Shown: positions 28,205 to 38,702 of the stretch, piece by piece
Position numbering within the stretch: position 1 is the stretch's first letter
How the letters are laid out: each line of letters opens with the position of its first letter
Source: Zoogloea sp016790385
GTDB lineage: Bacteria; Pseudomonadota; Gammaproteobacteria; Burkholderiales; Rhodocyclaceae
NCBI RefSeq assembly: GCF_041916735.1
Contig: NZ_JAYRYY010000002.1
Length of the DNA stretch: 64,000 bases
Direction: 5' to 3' (one strand)
Position numbers and translations under genes: made by a program
The notes under the pieces: generated by a model
The model's database searches: none
Told to the model about the DNA's origin: nothing
Seen by the model: the letters and a program-made list of their open reading frames with translations, nothing else

Positions 28205-29233
28205 ATGAGCATCAAGGTCGCCATCAATGGTTTCGGTCGTATCGGTCGCTGCACGCTGCGCGCCATCTACGAGCAAGGTCTGCAAAACGAATTCGAAGTG
28301 GTTGCCATCAACGCCTCGGGCGATCTGGCCACCAACGCGCACCTGCTGAAGTACGACACGACCCATGGCCGCTTCGCCACCTCGGTGGAGACCGAAGGCG
28401 AAAACACCATCATCATCGACGGCAAGAAGATCCCCTTCTACTCCACCAAGGACCCGAAGGGCGTCAACTGGGGCACCCACGGCGTGGATGTGTTGCTGGA
28501 GTGCACCGGTGCCTACACCACCAAGGCCAAGGCCCAGGCGCTGCTCGACCAGGGCGCAAAGCGCGTGCTGATCTCCGCCCCCGGCGGTGATGACGTGGAC
28601 ACCACCATCGTGATGGGCGTCAATGAAGAAGCGCTGCGTGCCAACATGACGGTCGTTTCCAACGCCTCCTGCACCACCAACTGTCTGGCTCCGGTCGCCA
28701 AGATCCTCGCCGACAGCGTCGGCATCAAGCAGGGCCTGATGACCACCATCCACGCCTACACCAACGACCAGGTGACCGTGGACGTGCGTCACAAGGATCT
28801 GCGTCGCGCCCGTGCCGCCGCCGCCAACATCATCCCCACCAAGACCGGTGCGGCCAAGGCCGTGGGCCTGGTGCTGCCCCAGCTGGTGGGCAAGGTCGAT
28901 GGTTTCGCCCTGCGCGTGCCCACCATCAACGTCTCGCTGGTGGACCTGACCTTCACCGCCGACCGCGCCACCACCAAGGAAGAAATCAACGCGCTGATGA
29001 CCGCTGCCGCCAACGGCCCCCTGGAGGGCATCCTGGCAGTGAACAACGAGCCGCTGGTTTCCTCCGACTTCAACCACACCACCGTCTCCTCCACCTTTGA
29101 TGCCACGCAGACCCGCGTGATCAAGGGTGAGGATGGCTCGGTGCTGGTCAAGGTGCTGGCCTGGTACGACAACGAGTGGGGCTACTCCTGCCGGATGCTC
29201 GACGCGGCCCGCGCCTTCGTGAACGCCAAGTAA
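28205..29233 (+). CDS. gap: Glyceraldehyde-3-phosphate dehydrogenase, type I
   Basis: 342 residues. The NAD-binding NGFGRIGR is near the N terminus, and the catalytic cysteine is in SNASCTTNCLAP near 155, with the catalytic His in TTIHAYTNDQ. The C-terminal WYDNEWGYSCRM is intact. A GGGAGAAG ribosome-binding site precedes it, and it is 58 bases downstream of tkt. A strong terminator follows. Confidence 0.97.
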   Translation: MSIKVAINGFGRIGRCTLRAIYEQGLQNEFEVVAINASGDLATNAHLLKYDTTHGRFATSVETEGENTIIIDGKKIPFYSTKDPKGVNWGTHGVDVLLECTGAYTTKAKAQALLDQGAKRVLISAPGGDDVDTTIVMGVNEEALRANMTVVSNASCTTNCLAPVAKILADSVGIKQGLMTTIHAYTNDQVTVDVRHKDLRRARAAAANIIPTKTGAAKAVGLVLPQLVGKVDGFALRVPTINVSLVDLTFTADRATTKEEINALMTAAANGPLEGILAVNNEPLVSSDFNHTTVSSTFDATQTRVIKGEDGSVLVKVLAWYDNEWGYSCRMLDAARAFVNAK

Positions 29234-29246
29234 TCCTGCTGTTTCG

Positions 29247-29273
29247 ACGCCCCGCCCCGTGCGGGGCGTTTTT
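29247..29273 (+). terminator. Intrinsic terminator after gap
   Basis: Stem ACGCCCCGC / GCGGGGCGT (29247-29255 with 29261-29269), five-base loop, followed by a T-tract. It ends only 28 bases before pgk, so pgk expression depends on read-through or a promoter inside this gap. Confidence 0.85.
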
Positions 29274-29300
29274 CATTCCAGAGCCTCGAAGAACATCATC

Positions 29301-30485
29301 ATGCAAGTCAAGAAACTCACCGATCTCGACGTCAAGGGCAAGAAAGTCTTCATCCGCGCCGACCTCAATGTTCCCCAGGACGACGCCGGCAACATCACCG
29401 AAGACACCCGCATCCGCGCTTCCATCCCGTCCATCAAGTACGCCCTCGAGGGCGGCGCAGCGGTCATGGTCACCTCGCACCTGGGTCGCCCCACCGAAGG
29501 CGAGCTCAAAGCCGACGACACCCTTGCTCCCGTGGCGGTGCGCCTCGGTCAGATGCTCGGCAAGCCGGTGCGCCTGATCCAGAACTGGGTGGACGGTGGC
29601 TTCGAGGTCGCCCCGGGTGAAGTCGTACTGCTGGAAAACTGCCGCTGCAACAAGGGCGAAAAGAAAGACAACGAGGAGCTCGCGAAGAAGATGGCCGCCC
29701 TGTGCGACATCTACGTTAACGACGCCTTCGGCACGGCCCACCGGGCCGAAGCCACCACCCACGGTATCGCCCGCTTCGCCCCGGTGGCCTGCGCCGGCAT
29801 CCTGATGGGCGCCGAAATCGATGCCCTCGGCAAGGCTCTGCACGCCCCCAAGCGTCCGCTGGTGGCCATCGTCGGTGGCTCCAAGGTGTCCTCCAAGCTG
29901 ACCATCCTGAAATCACTGGCCGACAAGGTGGACCAGCTGATCGTCGGCGGCGGCATTGCCAACACCTTCCTGCTGGCCTCGGGCAAACGCATCGGCGACT
30001 CCCTGGCCGAGCCCGATCTGGTCAAGGAAGCCCATGCCATCATGGACATCATGAAGGCGCGCGGCGCGGAAGTGCCCCTGCCCGTCGACGTGGTGGTCGC
30101 CGATGAAGTGTCCGCCCTGGCCCGGGCCAACAAGATTTCCGTCGACGATGTGGCCACCCACGACCGCATCCTCGACGTTGGCCCGAAGACCGCTGCAAAG
30201 CTCTCCGAAATCATCGCCAACGCCGGCACCATCGTCTGGAACGGCCCGGTCGGCGTGTTCGAGCTGCCCCAGTTTGCCGGCGGCACCAAGATGATGGCCT
30301 CCGCCATCGCCCACTCGGAAGCCTTCTCGATTGCGGGCGGTGGCGACACCCTGGCCGCCATCGCGAAGTTCCATATCGCCGACGACGTGGGCTATATCTC
30401 CACCGGCGGCGGCGCCTTCCTGGAGTTCCTCGAAGGCAAGACCCTGCCTGCCATCGCGGCACTGGAAGAGCGCTTCAAAGGCTGA
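29301..30485 (+). CDS. pgk: Phosphoglycerate kinase
   Basis: 394 residues from ATG 29301 (MQVKKLTDLDVKGKKV); the frame is open 14 codons further but passes through the gap terminator. Substrate-site motifs VFIRADLNVPQ and TSHLGRP and the nucleotide-binding GGGDTLAAI near 346 are present. It converts 1,3-bisphosphoglycerate and ADP to 3-phosphoglycerate and ATP, or the reverse. Confidence 0.97.
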   Translation: MQVKKLTDLDVKGKKVFIRADLNVPQDDAGNITEDTRIRASIPSIKYALEGGAAVMVTSHLGRPTEGELKADDTLAPVAVRLGQMLGKPVRLIQNWVDGGFEVAPGEVVLLENCRCNKGEKKDNEELAKKMAALCDIYVNDAFGTAHRAEATTHGIARFAPVACAGILMGAEIDALGKALHAPKRPLVAIVGGSKVSSKLTILKSLADKVDQLIVGGGIANTFLLASGKRIGDSLAEPDLVKEAHAIMDIMKARGAEVPLPVDVVVADEVSALARANKISVDDVATHDRILDVGPKTAAKLSEIIANAGTIVWNGPVGVFELPQFAGGTKMMASAIAHSEAFSIAGGGDTLAAIAKFHIADDVGYISTGGGAFLEFLEGKTLPAIAALEERFKG

Positions 30486-30507
30486 TCAGCCACCTGATGC
30501 GTGCCTT

Positions 30508-30540
30508 GGAATGCGGCCCCCGGGCCGCATTCCCCATTTT
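30508..30540 (+). terminator. Hairpin terminator after pgk
   Basis: A 12-bp perfect stem (30508-30519 with 30522-30533), then a short T-run (30537-30540). It closes the glycolysis cluster. Confidence 0.7.
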
Positions 30541-30619
30541 GGGCACAAAGAAACTCCGACAAGCGCCTGCGGGGCCGTTATTCTTTCCATCCGGCATACC
30601 GTAGCGAGTGCCCAAGTCC

Positions 30620-31780
30620 ATGCCCAACCCGGCCCGCGCCCCCATTGGCCTGCCCCAGCGCCTTGTGGCTTCCATCGTGCTGTTCATGGTGCTCGATCTG
30701 ACCGTTCTGGTTACCAATCTCTGGATTGCAGAACAGGTCGCGCGGGACGCGGTCGCCATCAATCTCGCCGGGCGCCAACGCATGCTCTCCCAGCAGCTTA
30801 CCAAGTCGCTGCTGCTCACCACTCGCCCCACCCAAGGCAAGGAGCCGCCCGGAGCGCGCCAGGAGACCGACGAGGCCTTCGGGCTCTTCGAACAGACCAT
30901 CAAGGCCTTTGCCGAAGGAGGAGAGACCCGCGGGAGTGACGGTGGAATGGCGCACCTGCAAGCGGTTCGGGGAGAAGGCGCTCAAATTGTCGCCACCACC
31001 CGCGCACTGATCGCCCCCGTGTCTGCCCTGCTCTCCGCCAGCCGCAACACTCCCGGCGCCGACCTCGGCCCGGCGGCCAATTACATGGTCACGCACAATG
31101 CGGAAATCCTGGCCCTCATGAACCGCCTGACCACCACCCTGGAACACGACTCCGTCCGTCGCACGCGCGAACTTCGCTTCATCCAGACCGGCGCCTTTGT
31201 TCTTGCCTTGGGAAACTTCCTGCTGATCATCTTCGGCATGTTGAGCAAATACCGCAGCATCGAAGAGGACAGCCGACGCTGGCGGGCGATGGCACGTCAC
31301 GACCCCCTCACCGGAACGGGAAACCGCAAAGCCTTTGACGACGCCGTCAGCGCTCAGCTGATGCGCGCCCGAGTCGACATCCAGGCGGGCGCCGTGCTGA
31401 TAATCGACCTGGATGGCTTCAAGGGCATCAACGATCGCTTCGGACATGCGGTGGGCGACAAGATTCTCTGCGCCATCGCAAAGCGCCTCGAAGCAGCGGC
31501 CCGGGCCACCGACGTGGTGGCCCGCCTTGGCGGCGATGAATTCGCGATCCTGTGCCCCCTGCTGCATGGCAAGGAAGACGTGGATCAGTTATGTGCCCGG
31601 CTTGTCACCCAAGTGCAGGAAATCCCCCGGGACGACATTCCCGGCTGCCGATTGGGGATAAGCATCGGCGTCGCCCTCTACCCTGATGACGGCTACAACC
31701 CGACCCACCTGTTGATGCTGGCCGATCGGGCCATGTACGCCGCCAAGCGCGCCGGCGGCAACCGCTGGCAGATTGCTTAG
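30620..31780 (+). CDS. Diguanylate cyclase with NarX/PilJ-like periplasmic sensor
   Basis: 386 residues from ATG 30620; a GTG four codons earlier is possible. Membrane segment near 12-32, then a periplasmic helical domain carrying the P-box-like INLAGRQRMLSQQLTKSL, as found in NarX-type nitrate sensors and the PilJ N-terminal family. A second membrane segment (FVLALGNFLLIIFGML) leads to a GGDEF domain with RHDPLTGTGNRKAF and RLGGDEFAIL. The inhibitory site RATD is intact. It should make cyclic di-GMP in response to an external signal, possibly a small anion; that specificity is a guess from the P-box. Confidence 0.88.
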   Translation: MPNPARAPIGLPQRLVASIVLFMVLDLTVLVTNLWIAEQVARDAVAINLAGRQRMLSQQLTKSLLLTTRPTQGKEPPGARQETDEAFGLFEQTIKAFAEGGETRGSDGGMAHLQAVRGEGAQIVATTRALIAPVSALLSASRNTPGADLGPAANYMVTHNAEILALMNRLTTTLEHDSVRRTRELRFIQTGAFVLALGNFLLIIFGMLSKYRSIEEDSRRWRAMARHDPLTGTGNRKAFDDAVSAQLMRARVDIQAGAVLIIDLDGFKGINDRFGHAVGDKILCAIAKRLEAAARATDVVARLGGDEFAILCPLLHGKEDVDQLCARLVTQVQEIPRDDIPGCRLGISIGVALYPDDGYNPTHLLMLADRAMYAAKRAGGNRWQIA

Positions 31781-31785
31781 GCAAT

Positions 31786-31803
31786 GCCACCGACGCCGGT
31801 GGC
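31786..31803. terminator. Short hairpin between convergent genes
   Basis: A 7-bp stem GCCACCG / CGGTGGC with a four-base loop, in the 28-base gap between the stops of the diguanylate cyclase and TPR genes. No clear T-tract, so a weak candidate. Confidence 0.35.
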
Positions 31804-31808
31804 CGTGA

Positions 31809-33464
31809 TCAGATCTGCTGCTCGCGACGAATCTTCCATTCACCCGCTTCACGAACCCATTCAAGCTGCTTGCGCGCCGCGTCGCTGTAGTTGCCCGACT
31901 GATAGCGCTGCTCGAAGGTAACGGACACGGTCTCCCCCACGGCCTTGATGGCCGGCGTATTGACCTGGACCCGGATGTCTCCCTTCTTGTCCAGCTTGCT
32001 GCGGCGATCGGCCTCCCAGGCTCCACGGGCGCGTTTGTCCGCCGGCACGAAGCTGCTGGCGTAGAAGGCCAGGTAACGATTTGCATCCTTGGATTCCCAG
32101 GCCACGCGCCACGCTTCAAGACGGGTGGCCACCACGCGGAGGGCATCGTCGGCAGCTGGTGCGACGGGCTTGGACGCGGCCTGCGCTGCCGCCGGCACGC
32201 TGGGTGCTGGTGCCGGCGGCGTGGGCGCCGAAGCCTTGATCGGCGCGACAGCGACGGCGGCCCCCCCGGCAGACGGGGCCCCCGCCTGACTCAGATGCTG
32301 ACGAAATTCCGCATTGGCCGGCTCCATGGACAGGGCGCGTTCGAAGGCCTGTCGAGCCCCCCCGGCATCCCCCCGGGCCAACAGAACAAGGCCCAGGGTA
32401 TCGAAATAGGTTCCACGCCCCGGCTCCTTTTCCACCGCCCGGCGGGCAAGGCTGAGGGCCTCGTCGAGGGCGGATTTCTGGCTGGCGAGCAGAACCGCCA
32501 GATTGTTGACCACCCGGAGATTGTCCGGCTCCAGGCGAAGGGCTTCCCGATAGGCCTTTTCCGCCTCGCCATAGCGCTTGAGGCGCTGTAGCGTCTGGGC
32601 CAGGAGGGCGTGGGGGAGCGCGCTCGATGGCGCCATGGGGATGGCGCGACGATAGGCGTCAAGGGCCTGCTCGCTGCGGCCCAGTGCCTGCAAGGCATCG
32701 CCCCGCGCCATCATTGCCGCAGGAAAATCCTTGCGCTGGGCCAGGGCCTTGTCCAGCAACTCAAGGGCGCGGTCATTCTGCCCCTGCTTGAGATGCATGA
32801 GCGCCCGTGCATGCAACACCCGGGGGTTGCCAGGCTCGCGGCGCAGCGCGTCATCCAGCACTCGTCCGGCCTCTTCGGTCCTTCCCTCCATCGACAGCGC
32901 AAGCCCGAGCTGGTACGAGGCATCAATCAGATCAGGACGTTGCCGCAACACCTCCCGCAGCAGACTCACGGCCTGCCCGGGCTTCTTGAGGGATTCGGCA
33001 TACAGGGTGGCAAGGTCGATCTTGAGCTGGATGTTGTCCGGCCGGCTGGCGATGGCGGCTCGGTAGCTCTCCTCGGCCGCCGCGGGCAGCCCCTGTTCCA
33101 CGAGCAGGCGGGCCTGGGCCTGGAGTACGGCCGGCTGCCCGGGCGCCATCGCCACTGCGCTGGACATCCAGTCCCGGGCAAGCTTGGCCTTGCCCTGGAC
33201 ATGGGAGACCGCGGCCATACCCAGCATCGCCTCCACCGATGACGGATTCTGGCGGTAAGCCTCGCTGAACTCCTTCTCCGCCTGCTCGAAATTCTTCAGG
33301 CGCAGGGCGGCCCTGCCCCGCGCGAGGGCATCGCCATCAGCTCGCCCTCCCCCCTCCGCGGTCACGGCCTGTGAGCCAATCATCAAGTCGCCAACCGCAG
33401 CGGGAGAGAGGAACACTAGACCCACGCCCAGAATCAGGGCCGGGCAGAAACGGGATCGATACAT
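31809..33464 (-). CDS. Secreted TPR-repeat protein with C-terminal NTF2-like domain
   Basis: 551 residues from ATG 33464. A signal peptide (PALILGVGLVFLSPAAVG) is followed by about ten tetratricopeptide repeats (about 40-400, such as ALARGRAALRLKNFEQAEKE and LLAQTLQRLKRYGEAEKAY). An Ala/Pro linker follows, then a C-terminal domain of about 105 residues with W-x-x-A-W, YLAFYASSF, FEQRYQSGNYSD and RKQLEWV...EWKI. That domain matches the C terminus of the TolC protein encoded at 45555-47402. It probably acts in the periplasm or at the outer membrane as a scaffold. The TPR set is similar in style to those beside exopolysaccharide and PEP-CTERM loci. Confidence 0.85.
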   Translation of the reverse strand: MYRSRFCPALILGVGLVFLSPAAVGDLMIGSQAVTAEGGGRADGDALARGRAALRLKNFEQAEKEFSEAYRQNPSSVEAMLGMAAVSHVQGKAKLARDWMSSAVAMAPGQPAVLQAQARLLVEQGLPAAAEESYRAAIASRPDNIQLKIDLATLYAESLKKPGQAVSLLREVLRQRPDLIDASYQLGLALSMEGRTEEAGRVLDDALRREPGNPRVLHARALMHLKQGQNDRALELLDKALAQRKDFPAAMMARGDALQALGRSEQALDAYRRAIPMAPSSALPHALLAQTLQRLKRYGEAEKAYREALRLEPDNLRVVNNLAVLLASQKSALDEALSLARRAVEKEPGRGTYFDTLGLVLLARGDAGGARQAFERALSMEPANAEFRQHLSQAGAPSAGGAAVAVAPIKASAPTPPAPAPSVPAAAQAASKPVAPAADDALRVVATRLEAWRVAWESKDANRYLAFYASSFVPADKRARGAWEADRRSKLDKKGDIRVQVNTPAIKAVGETVSVTFEQRYQSGNYSDAARKQLEWVREAGEWKIRREQQI

Positions 33465-33628
33465 GAAGACCTCGGACGATAAAGCGCTGAAACGCAAGCG
33501 GGAAAGCTTCTGGCAGGCCTGTGCTCCGTGCCGCGGAAATCGGTCACGACACAAGATATTTGGGCGACTATTTTACAGGGATAAGCCTGGGCACTGCGCC
33601 CGACGGCCCCGCGCCGGGCAGGACGTAC

Positions 33629-33667
33629 AAAAAAACGGAAGAGGGCTGGCCCCTCTTCCGTTTTTTT
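33629..33667. terminator. Bidirectional intrinsic terminator
   Basis: Stem ACGGAAGAGGG / CCCTCTTCCGT (33635-33645 with 33651-33661), five-base loop, flanked by seven A on the left and seven T on the right. On the minus strand it ends the PEP-CTERM gene and any read-through from the adhesin. Confidence 0.9.
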
Positions 33668-33713
33668 CGGCATACCTTGCCCATGGGGCACCCCATGGGG
33701 CGCCCAAAGGCAA

Positions 33714-34388
33714 TCAGGCCTGGCGGCGGCGAATGGCGGCGATGCCGGCCAGGCCCAGCGCACCCAGCAGCGCCGTGGTGGGTTCCGGCACGGTGCCGGT
33801 TCCGGGGGTGGCCTGGACCAGATCCTGACTGGAGTCGTTGAGCCAAGTGGTCAGCTTGTAGTTGCCGGTGGCGGGGAGCCCGGCAGCAATGTTGTCCAGG
33901 AAGGTTTCAGCGACCAGCAGGGCCAGGTCCTCTTCAAAGCTGCCCGTATCGCCAACCCAGTTCTTGTAGGTGCCGGTGGTCAGGTTGCCGTCGTCCAGGG
34001 TTTCCCACAGGGCGATCTGGAAACCGGCCAGCGCGGAGGCGTCGGTGAAGTCCAGGGTGGCATAGCTCTGGTTGAAGAGCGTCTGGGTGTTTGCATTGAC
34101 GGTGCTGCCAGCGGTGAACTCAAGACCCGGGGGGGTCAGGGAGCCAACGCCGACGCCTTGCAGCAGCTCGAAGCAGAAGGCCAGGAAGCTACCACCGGTG
34201 GTGAGGTTGTCCACATTGAACACGCCAGCAACCACGTCGTCCTGCTGACCGCCAACATTGACCGTGAAGGCGAGGGAGTTGATGTCCTGTTCGAGCACCA
34301 GCGAGTCAGCCTGGGCCGAAGCGCTGGCGAAAAGACCGACCGCAGCCAGGGCTACGGCGGATTTCTTGAAGAAGCTGCTGTGATTCAT
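33714..34388 (-). CDS. PEP-CTERM sorting domain protein
   Basis: 224 residues. Signal peptide (KKSAVALAAVGLFASASAQA), a beta-rich body with few charges, and a C-terminal sorting signal: VPEPTTALLGALGLAGIA followed by RRRQA. This VPEP-helix-Arg tail is recognised by exosortase (EpsH/XrtA) and marks proteins that enter the cell surface or extracellular matrix. Cysteines are scarce (one, in FLAFCFELL). AGGAG lies eight bases before the ATG. It starts 89 bases downstream of the adhesin gene on the same strand, separated by a hairpin without T-tract, so partial co-transcription is possible. Confidence 0.93.
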   Translation of the reverse strand: MNHSSFFKKSAVALAAVGLFASASAQADSLVLEQDINSLAFTVNVGGQQDDVVAGVFNVDNLTTGGSFLAFCFELLQGVGVGSLTPPGLEFTAGSTVNANTQTLFNQSYATLDFTDASALAGFQIALWETLDDGNLTTGTYKNWVGDTGSFEEDLALLVAETFLDNIAAGLPATGNYKLTTWLNDSSQDLVQATPGTGTVPEPTTALLGALGLAGIAAIRRRQA

Positions 34389-34443
34389 TGATTTTTCTCC
34401 TACGTTGAAAAAGTGACTGCGTGTCCGGATGGCACGCTGCGTC

Positions 34444-34466
34444 CCCGCCGGGAAGAACCCGGCGGG
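34444..34466 (-). terminator. Hairpin between adhesin and PEP-CTERM genes
   Basis: Perfect 9-bp stem CCCGCCGGG / CCCGGCGGG with a five-base loop, beginning 12 bases past the adhesin stop. No T-tract; it may attenuate rather than stop transcription. Confidence 0.5.
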
Positions 34467-34477
34467 TGTGTTGAGGC

Positions 34478-37400
34478 TTAAGCGGCCAGGGCGAGTTGCT
34501 GCTCGTCATACAGGTTCGTCAGCTGGCTCAGGGCGCTCACCGCGCCGTCGCTCACGCAGTCGATGACCGTGGCGGTGGTGGCGGTCACTTCGACCGTGAT
34601 CACCGTGGAGCCCAGGGCCTCGTCGAGGCTGCGGTCATCGCCCAGCAGGGCGGACAAGCTCGGCAGTTCGATACCGGCGGCCTCGGCGTCGGCCACGGAG
34701 ACGTTGAAATACACGTCCGCCATGTCGATGCTGCTGCCGTCGGCAAGCGTTGCGCTGGAGCGCTCGAGGTGCAGGTTGCCCTGCTCGTCGATGGCCGGCA
34801 GTTCAACGAAATCGACCTTCAGGCTGGCCACACCGGCTTCTGCCAGGCTGCGCAGTTCGCCATCGTCGGTCTGGTGGTTGCCGTTCAGATCCTGCCAGAC
34901 GCGCAGGTCTGCGAATGCGGCATCCTTGGCATCGACGAAGCCGTCGCCGTTGCTGTCGAAGGACTCCAGCTTGGCAAAGCCGTCGCCCTTGCTATAGCCA
35001 CCGAACAGCTCGGCCACGCTGGTGACCTTGCCGTCACCGTCGATATCCACGGCCAGGAAGGCATCCCCGGAGGAGATCCAGCCGCTGTCGATGCCGGCAC
35101 CGGTACCCAGCAGATCAAACTTGCCGCCCGAATCCTCCCGGGCGATGGTCTGGATGCCATTGCCGTCCAGGTCCAGCACGATCGGGGTAATGCCTGCATC
35201 CCAAGTCATGTCCGCCTCGCCAGACACCAAGGTGGTGTAGGCGGAGTAAGCCACGCTGGTGTAGGTTGCGGCAACGCCGTCGGAGTCCACACTGTCGTTG
35301 GTACCGATATTGGGATCGGCCCAGCCCCAGTACTTAACAGAAGCCCCATCCGAGGTATGGATGCCAGTGGTCTTGTCGAAGGCGATACGGTAGGTGCCCG
35401 GATCCAGGTTGGTGAACTTGTAGTTACCGTTCAGATCCGTGTAGGTCGTGGCAATGGTGGTGCCCGACGCGTTCTGGAGCATCACCTTGACGTTCTTCAC
35501 CACGCCTTCGCCGGCGTCCTGGACATCGTCGTGATCCCAGTCGGCCCAGACCTTGTCCCCAATGCTGGCCTTGCGATACAGGCCGGCATCCAGCTTGAGC
35601 AGGGACTGGCCGGCGGTCAGGGTGAAGATGCCGGAGTAGCCCGACGAATTGACCGCGCTGTCGGTACCGTTCCAGCCCGCCTGATCCTGCTTGGTGTAGT
35701 AGTAGCCGGTCGGGGCCACCACCTGCACCTTGTAATCACCCACATTGATGTTGCTGAACAGGTAGTTGCCGTTCGCGTCGGTCGTGGTGGTGGCCACCAC
35801 GGTACCGGCGGAGTTGAGCAGCTTGACGGTCACACCCTTCACACCCGCCTCACCGGCATCCTGGATGCCGTTGTAGTTCATGTCTTCCCATACGCGGTCA
35901 CCAACGGTGGCCGTGGAAGGCGGCGGGCAGTAGATGCCCGCATCCAGGGAGGTATCGTTCTCGCCCGGGCTCAGGGTGGTGAGGGCCGACTTGCCGGTGG
36001 AATCCACGTCGGAATCCACTGCATCGTTGGCGCCCTGATCCTTGGCCGAGAAGAGGTAGCCCGTGGGGGCCACCACCTGAACGGAGTAATCACCCGGGTT
36101 GAGGTTGCTGAAGCTGTAGTTGCCGCTGGCATCGGTGGTGGTGCTGGCCACCACGATGCCATTGGCGTCGAGCAGCTTGACGGTCACGCCACTCACGCCG
36201 GCTTCGCCCGCGTCCTGGATCCCGTCCTTGTCCACATCGTTCCACACCTTGTCGCCAAGGGAAGCACGCTGCTTGTAGAAGCCGGCATCGACGGTCAGGT
36301 TGTTGCTGCCACCGGTCAGGGTATACAGACCGGAAATGCCGCTGGCGTCGATGTCGCTGTCCGTGGCGTCGGTTGCCACGGCGGCATCCTTGGTGGTGAT
36401 GACGTAGCCCGTGGGCGTGACGACCTGGACCTTGTAGCTGCCGGCAGGCAGGCCGCTGAACAGGTAGGCACCGCTGGCGTCGGTGGTGGTGGTGGTGAGA
36501 ACCGTCCCGGCGCTGTTGAGCAGTTTGACGGTGACACCGGCGATACCGGCCTCGCCCGCGTCCTGCACGCCGTTGGCGTTGCTGTCTTCCCACACCTTAT
36601 CGCCAATGCTCACATCCGTGGCGCAGAAGGCGGACGGGGTGCTGACCACCAGGTTCTGGATCTTGAAGTAGTCCTCCGGAGACGTATCGGTGGTGTCTGC
36701 TGCGATGATCAGCACATTACCCACGTATCCGCCGGCGTTCAGATCCGCCCAGCGAGCGGTGGTCAGGGCCGTCTGATTGACCTCGGTGAAGCCCATGCTC
36801 GAGAGCACCGCATCCGAGAGGGTGATGTGGCTGTCGAAGGCGCCATTCACGGTGCCGATCCACACCTTCATGTCGCTGTCGCCAATCACATAGCCCAGAT
36901 AGGCCTGGTCAACCACCACCGCCTGGGAGAACTCGAACAGGACGAAGTTGTCCCGGCCGACGTTGTCCACCGTGTGGGTTCCACCGGAGCCCGCACCTTC
37001 CGAGCTGTCGGTCACCCCAAGGCCGCCGCCATAGGCACCCAGGTAGGCCTGAGCCCATGCACCCGTGGACTTGTCACGGCTGAAGGCGCTTGCATTCACC
37101 GAGACGCCGTTGTTGGAGAAGCTCAGGACATTGCCGTCCGTGCCGTCCGTGGCCATGTTGCCGTTGAAGTCGAAGGTGGCGGTCACAACCTTGGCAGCAA
37201 GGCCGGCGTCCCAGGTCAGATCGTTTTCGCCAGACTCCAGCACGGTGGTCACGGTCTTGCCAGTGGTCTGGTCGACATCCGAATCGAGCGCATCGTTGGC
37301 GCCCTGATCCTTGGCGGTGATCGTGTAGCCGGTGGGCGCCACGACCTGGACGGAGTAGCTGCCCGGCACCAGATCCGTGAACAGGTAATTGCCGTTGGCG

Positions 37401-38702
37401 TCGGTCATGGTGGTAGCCACCACGGTGCCGGCGCTGTCCAGCAGCTTCACGGTCACGCCGACAACGCCGGCTTCGCTTGCATCCTGGATGCCGTCGTTGT
37501 CGCAGTCAGCCCACACCTTGTCGCCGATGGAAGCCTTCTGGTACAGACCGGCGTCCCACGACAGGTCGGCCTCGCCGGTGGCAAGAGTGGTGACGATGGT
37601 CTTGCCGGTGGTCGGATCGAAGTCGCTGTCGGTGGCGTCGTTGCCGCCCTGATCCTTGGCGCTCAGGAAGTAGCCGGTGGGGGCCACGATCTGGGCCGAG
37701 TAATCACCCGGGGTCAGGTTGTCAAACAGGTAGTTGCCGTTGGCATCGGTGGTGGTGGTGGCCACCACGGCGCCGGCGCTGTTCAGCAACTTCACGGTAA
37801 CACCGGCAATGCCGGCTTCGCCCGCGTCTTGCACGCCATTGGCGTTCTTGTCCAGCCACACCTTGTCACCGTAGGAAGCGGTGGCCTGGGTCACGCCGGC
37901 ATCCACCGAGGTGTCGGTTTCGCCCGATTCCAGGTTGACGATGCCGGACTTGCCGGTGGCATCCACGTCGCTGTCGGTGGTGTCGTTGCCGCCAAGATCC
38001 TTGCCGGTGAAGCTCGTGCCGGCAGGCGCGACGACTTGAACACTGTAGTCGCCCGGCACCAGATCCTTGAACAGGTAGTTGCCATTGGCATCGGTGGTCG
38101 CGGTGGAAACCACGTTACCGGCGCTGTCGAGCAGCTTCACGGTCACGCCGGAAACACCCGCTTCACCTGCGTCCTGAACACCGTTCTTGTTGGTGTCGAG
38201 CCACACCTTGTCGCCCAGGGCCGCCTTCTGATACAGACCGGCGTCCCAGGTCAGGTCGGTTTCACCGGCGCTGAGGGTCGTGTTGATGGTCTTGCCGGTG
38301 GTCGGGTCGATGTCGCTGTCGGTGGCATCGTTGCCGCCCTGATCCTTCGGGCTGACAAAGTAACCGGTCGGCGCCACGATCTGCACCGCGTAGTCGCCCG
38401 GGGTCAGGCTGCTGAACAGGTAATTGCCGTTGGCATCGGTAGTGGAAGTGCCCACCACGGAGCCGGTGCTGTCGAGCAGCTTGACGGTGACACCGGCAAT
38501 GCCGGCTTCACCGGCGTCCTGCACGCCGTTGGCATTCTTGTCCAACCACACCTTGTCGCCGATGGCAGCGGTGCGCTCATCCACGAAATCATTGCCGGTG
38601 CTGGAGGTGCCAGGCGGCAGGATCACGGTGATGCTGTTGGGGTTGCCACCGTCAATGTCCGAAACATCCAGGTAACCCGGCTTGTTGGTCTCGACGACGG
38701 TG
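34478..38702 (-). CDS. SdrD-type repeat adhesin, C-terminal part (gene split by assembly gap)
   Basis: About 1408 residues, continuing the gene read from 41348; the 100-N gap separates the two parts. It holds eight SdrD B-type domains of 110-118 residues, each starting like IGDKVWLDKNANGVQDAGEA. Between the fourth and fifth of these is a different beta-rich domain (about 36612-37190, TFDFNGNMATDG to YFKIQNLVVSTP) that looks like the body of PEP-CTERM proteins. The last 235 residues begin with IVLDLDGNGIQTI and carry calcium-loop motifs DIDGDGKV, DSNGDGFVD and DLNGNHQTDDGE, as in type I secreted proteins, and end LYDEQQLALAA. No RTX nonapeptide array and no sortase or PEP-CTERM anchor are present. 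Export is probably by the divergent type I system. Confidence 0.85.
36612..37190 (-). other. Non-SdrD domain embedded in the adhesin
   Basis: About 190 residues interrupt the SdrD array. The segment is rich in Gly, Ser, Asp and aromatic residues (LGAYGGGLGVTDSSEGAG, NFVLFEFSQAVVVDQAYLGY) and resembles the beta-sandwich bodies of exosortase-dependent surface proteins. This is a resemblance by eye only. Confidence 0.5.
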
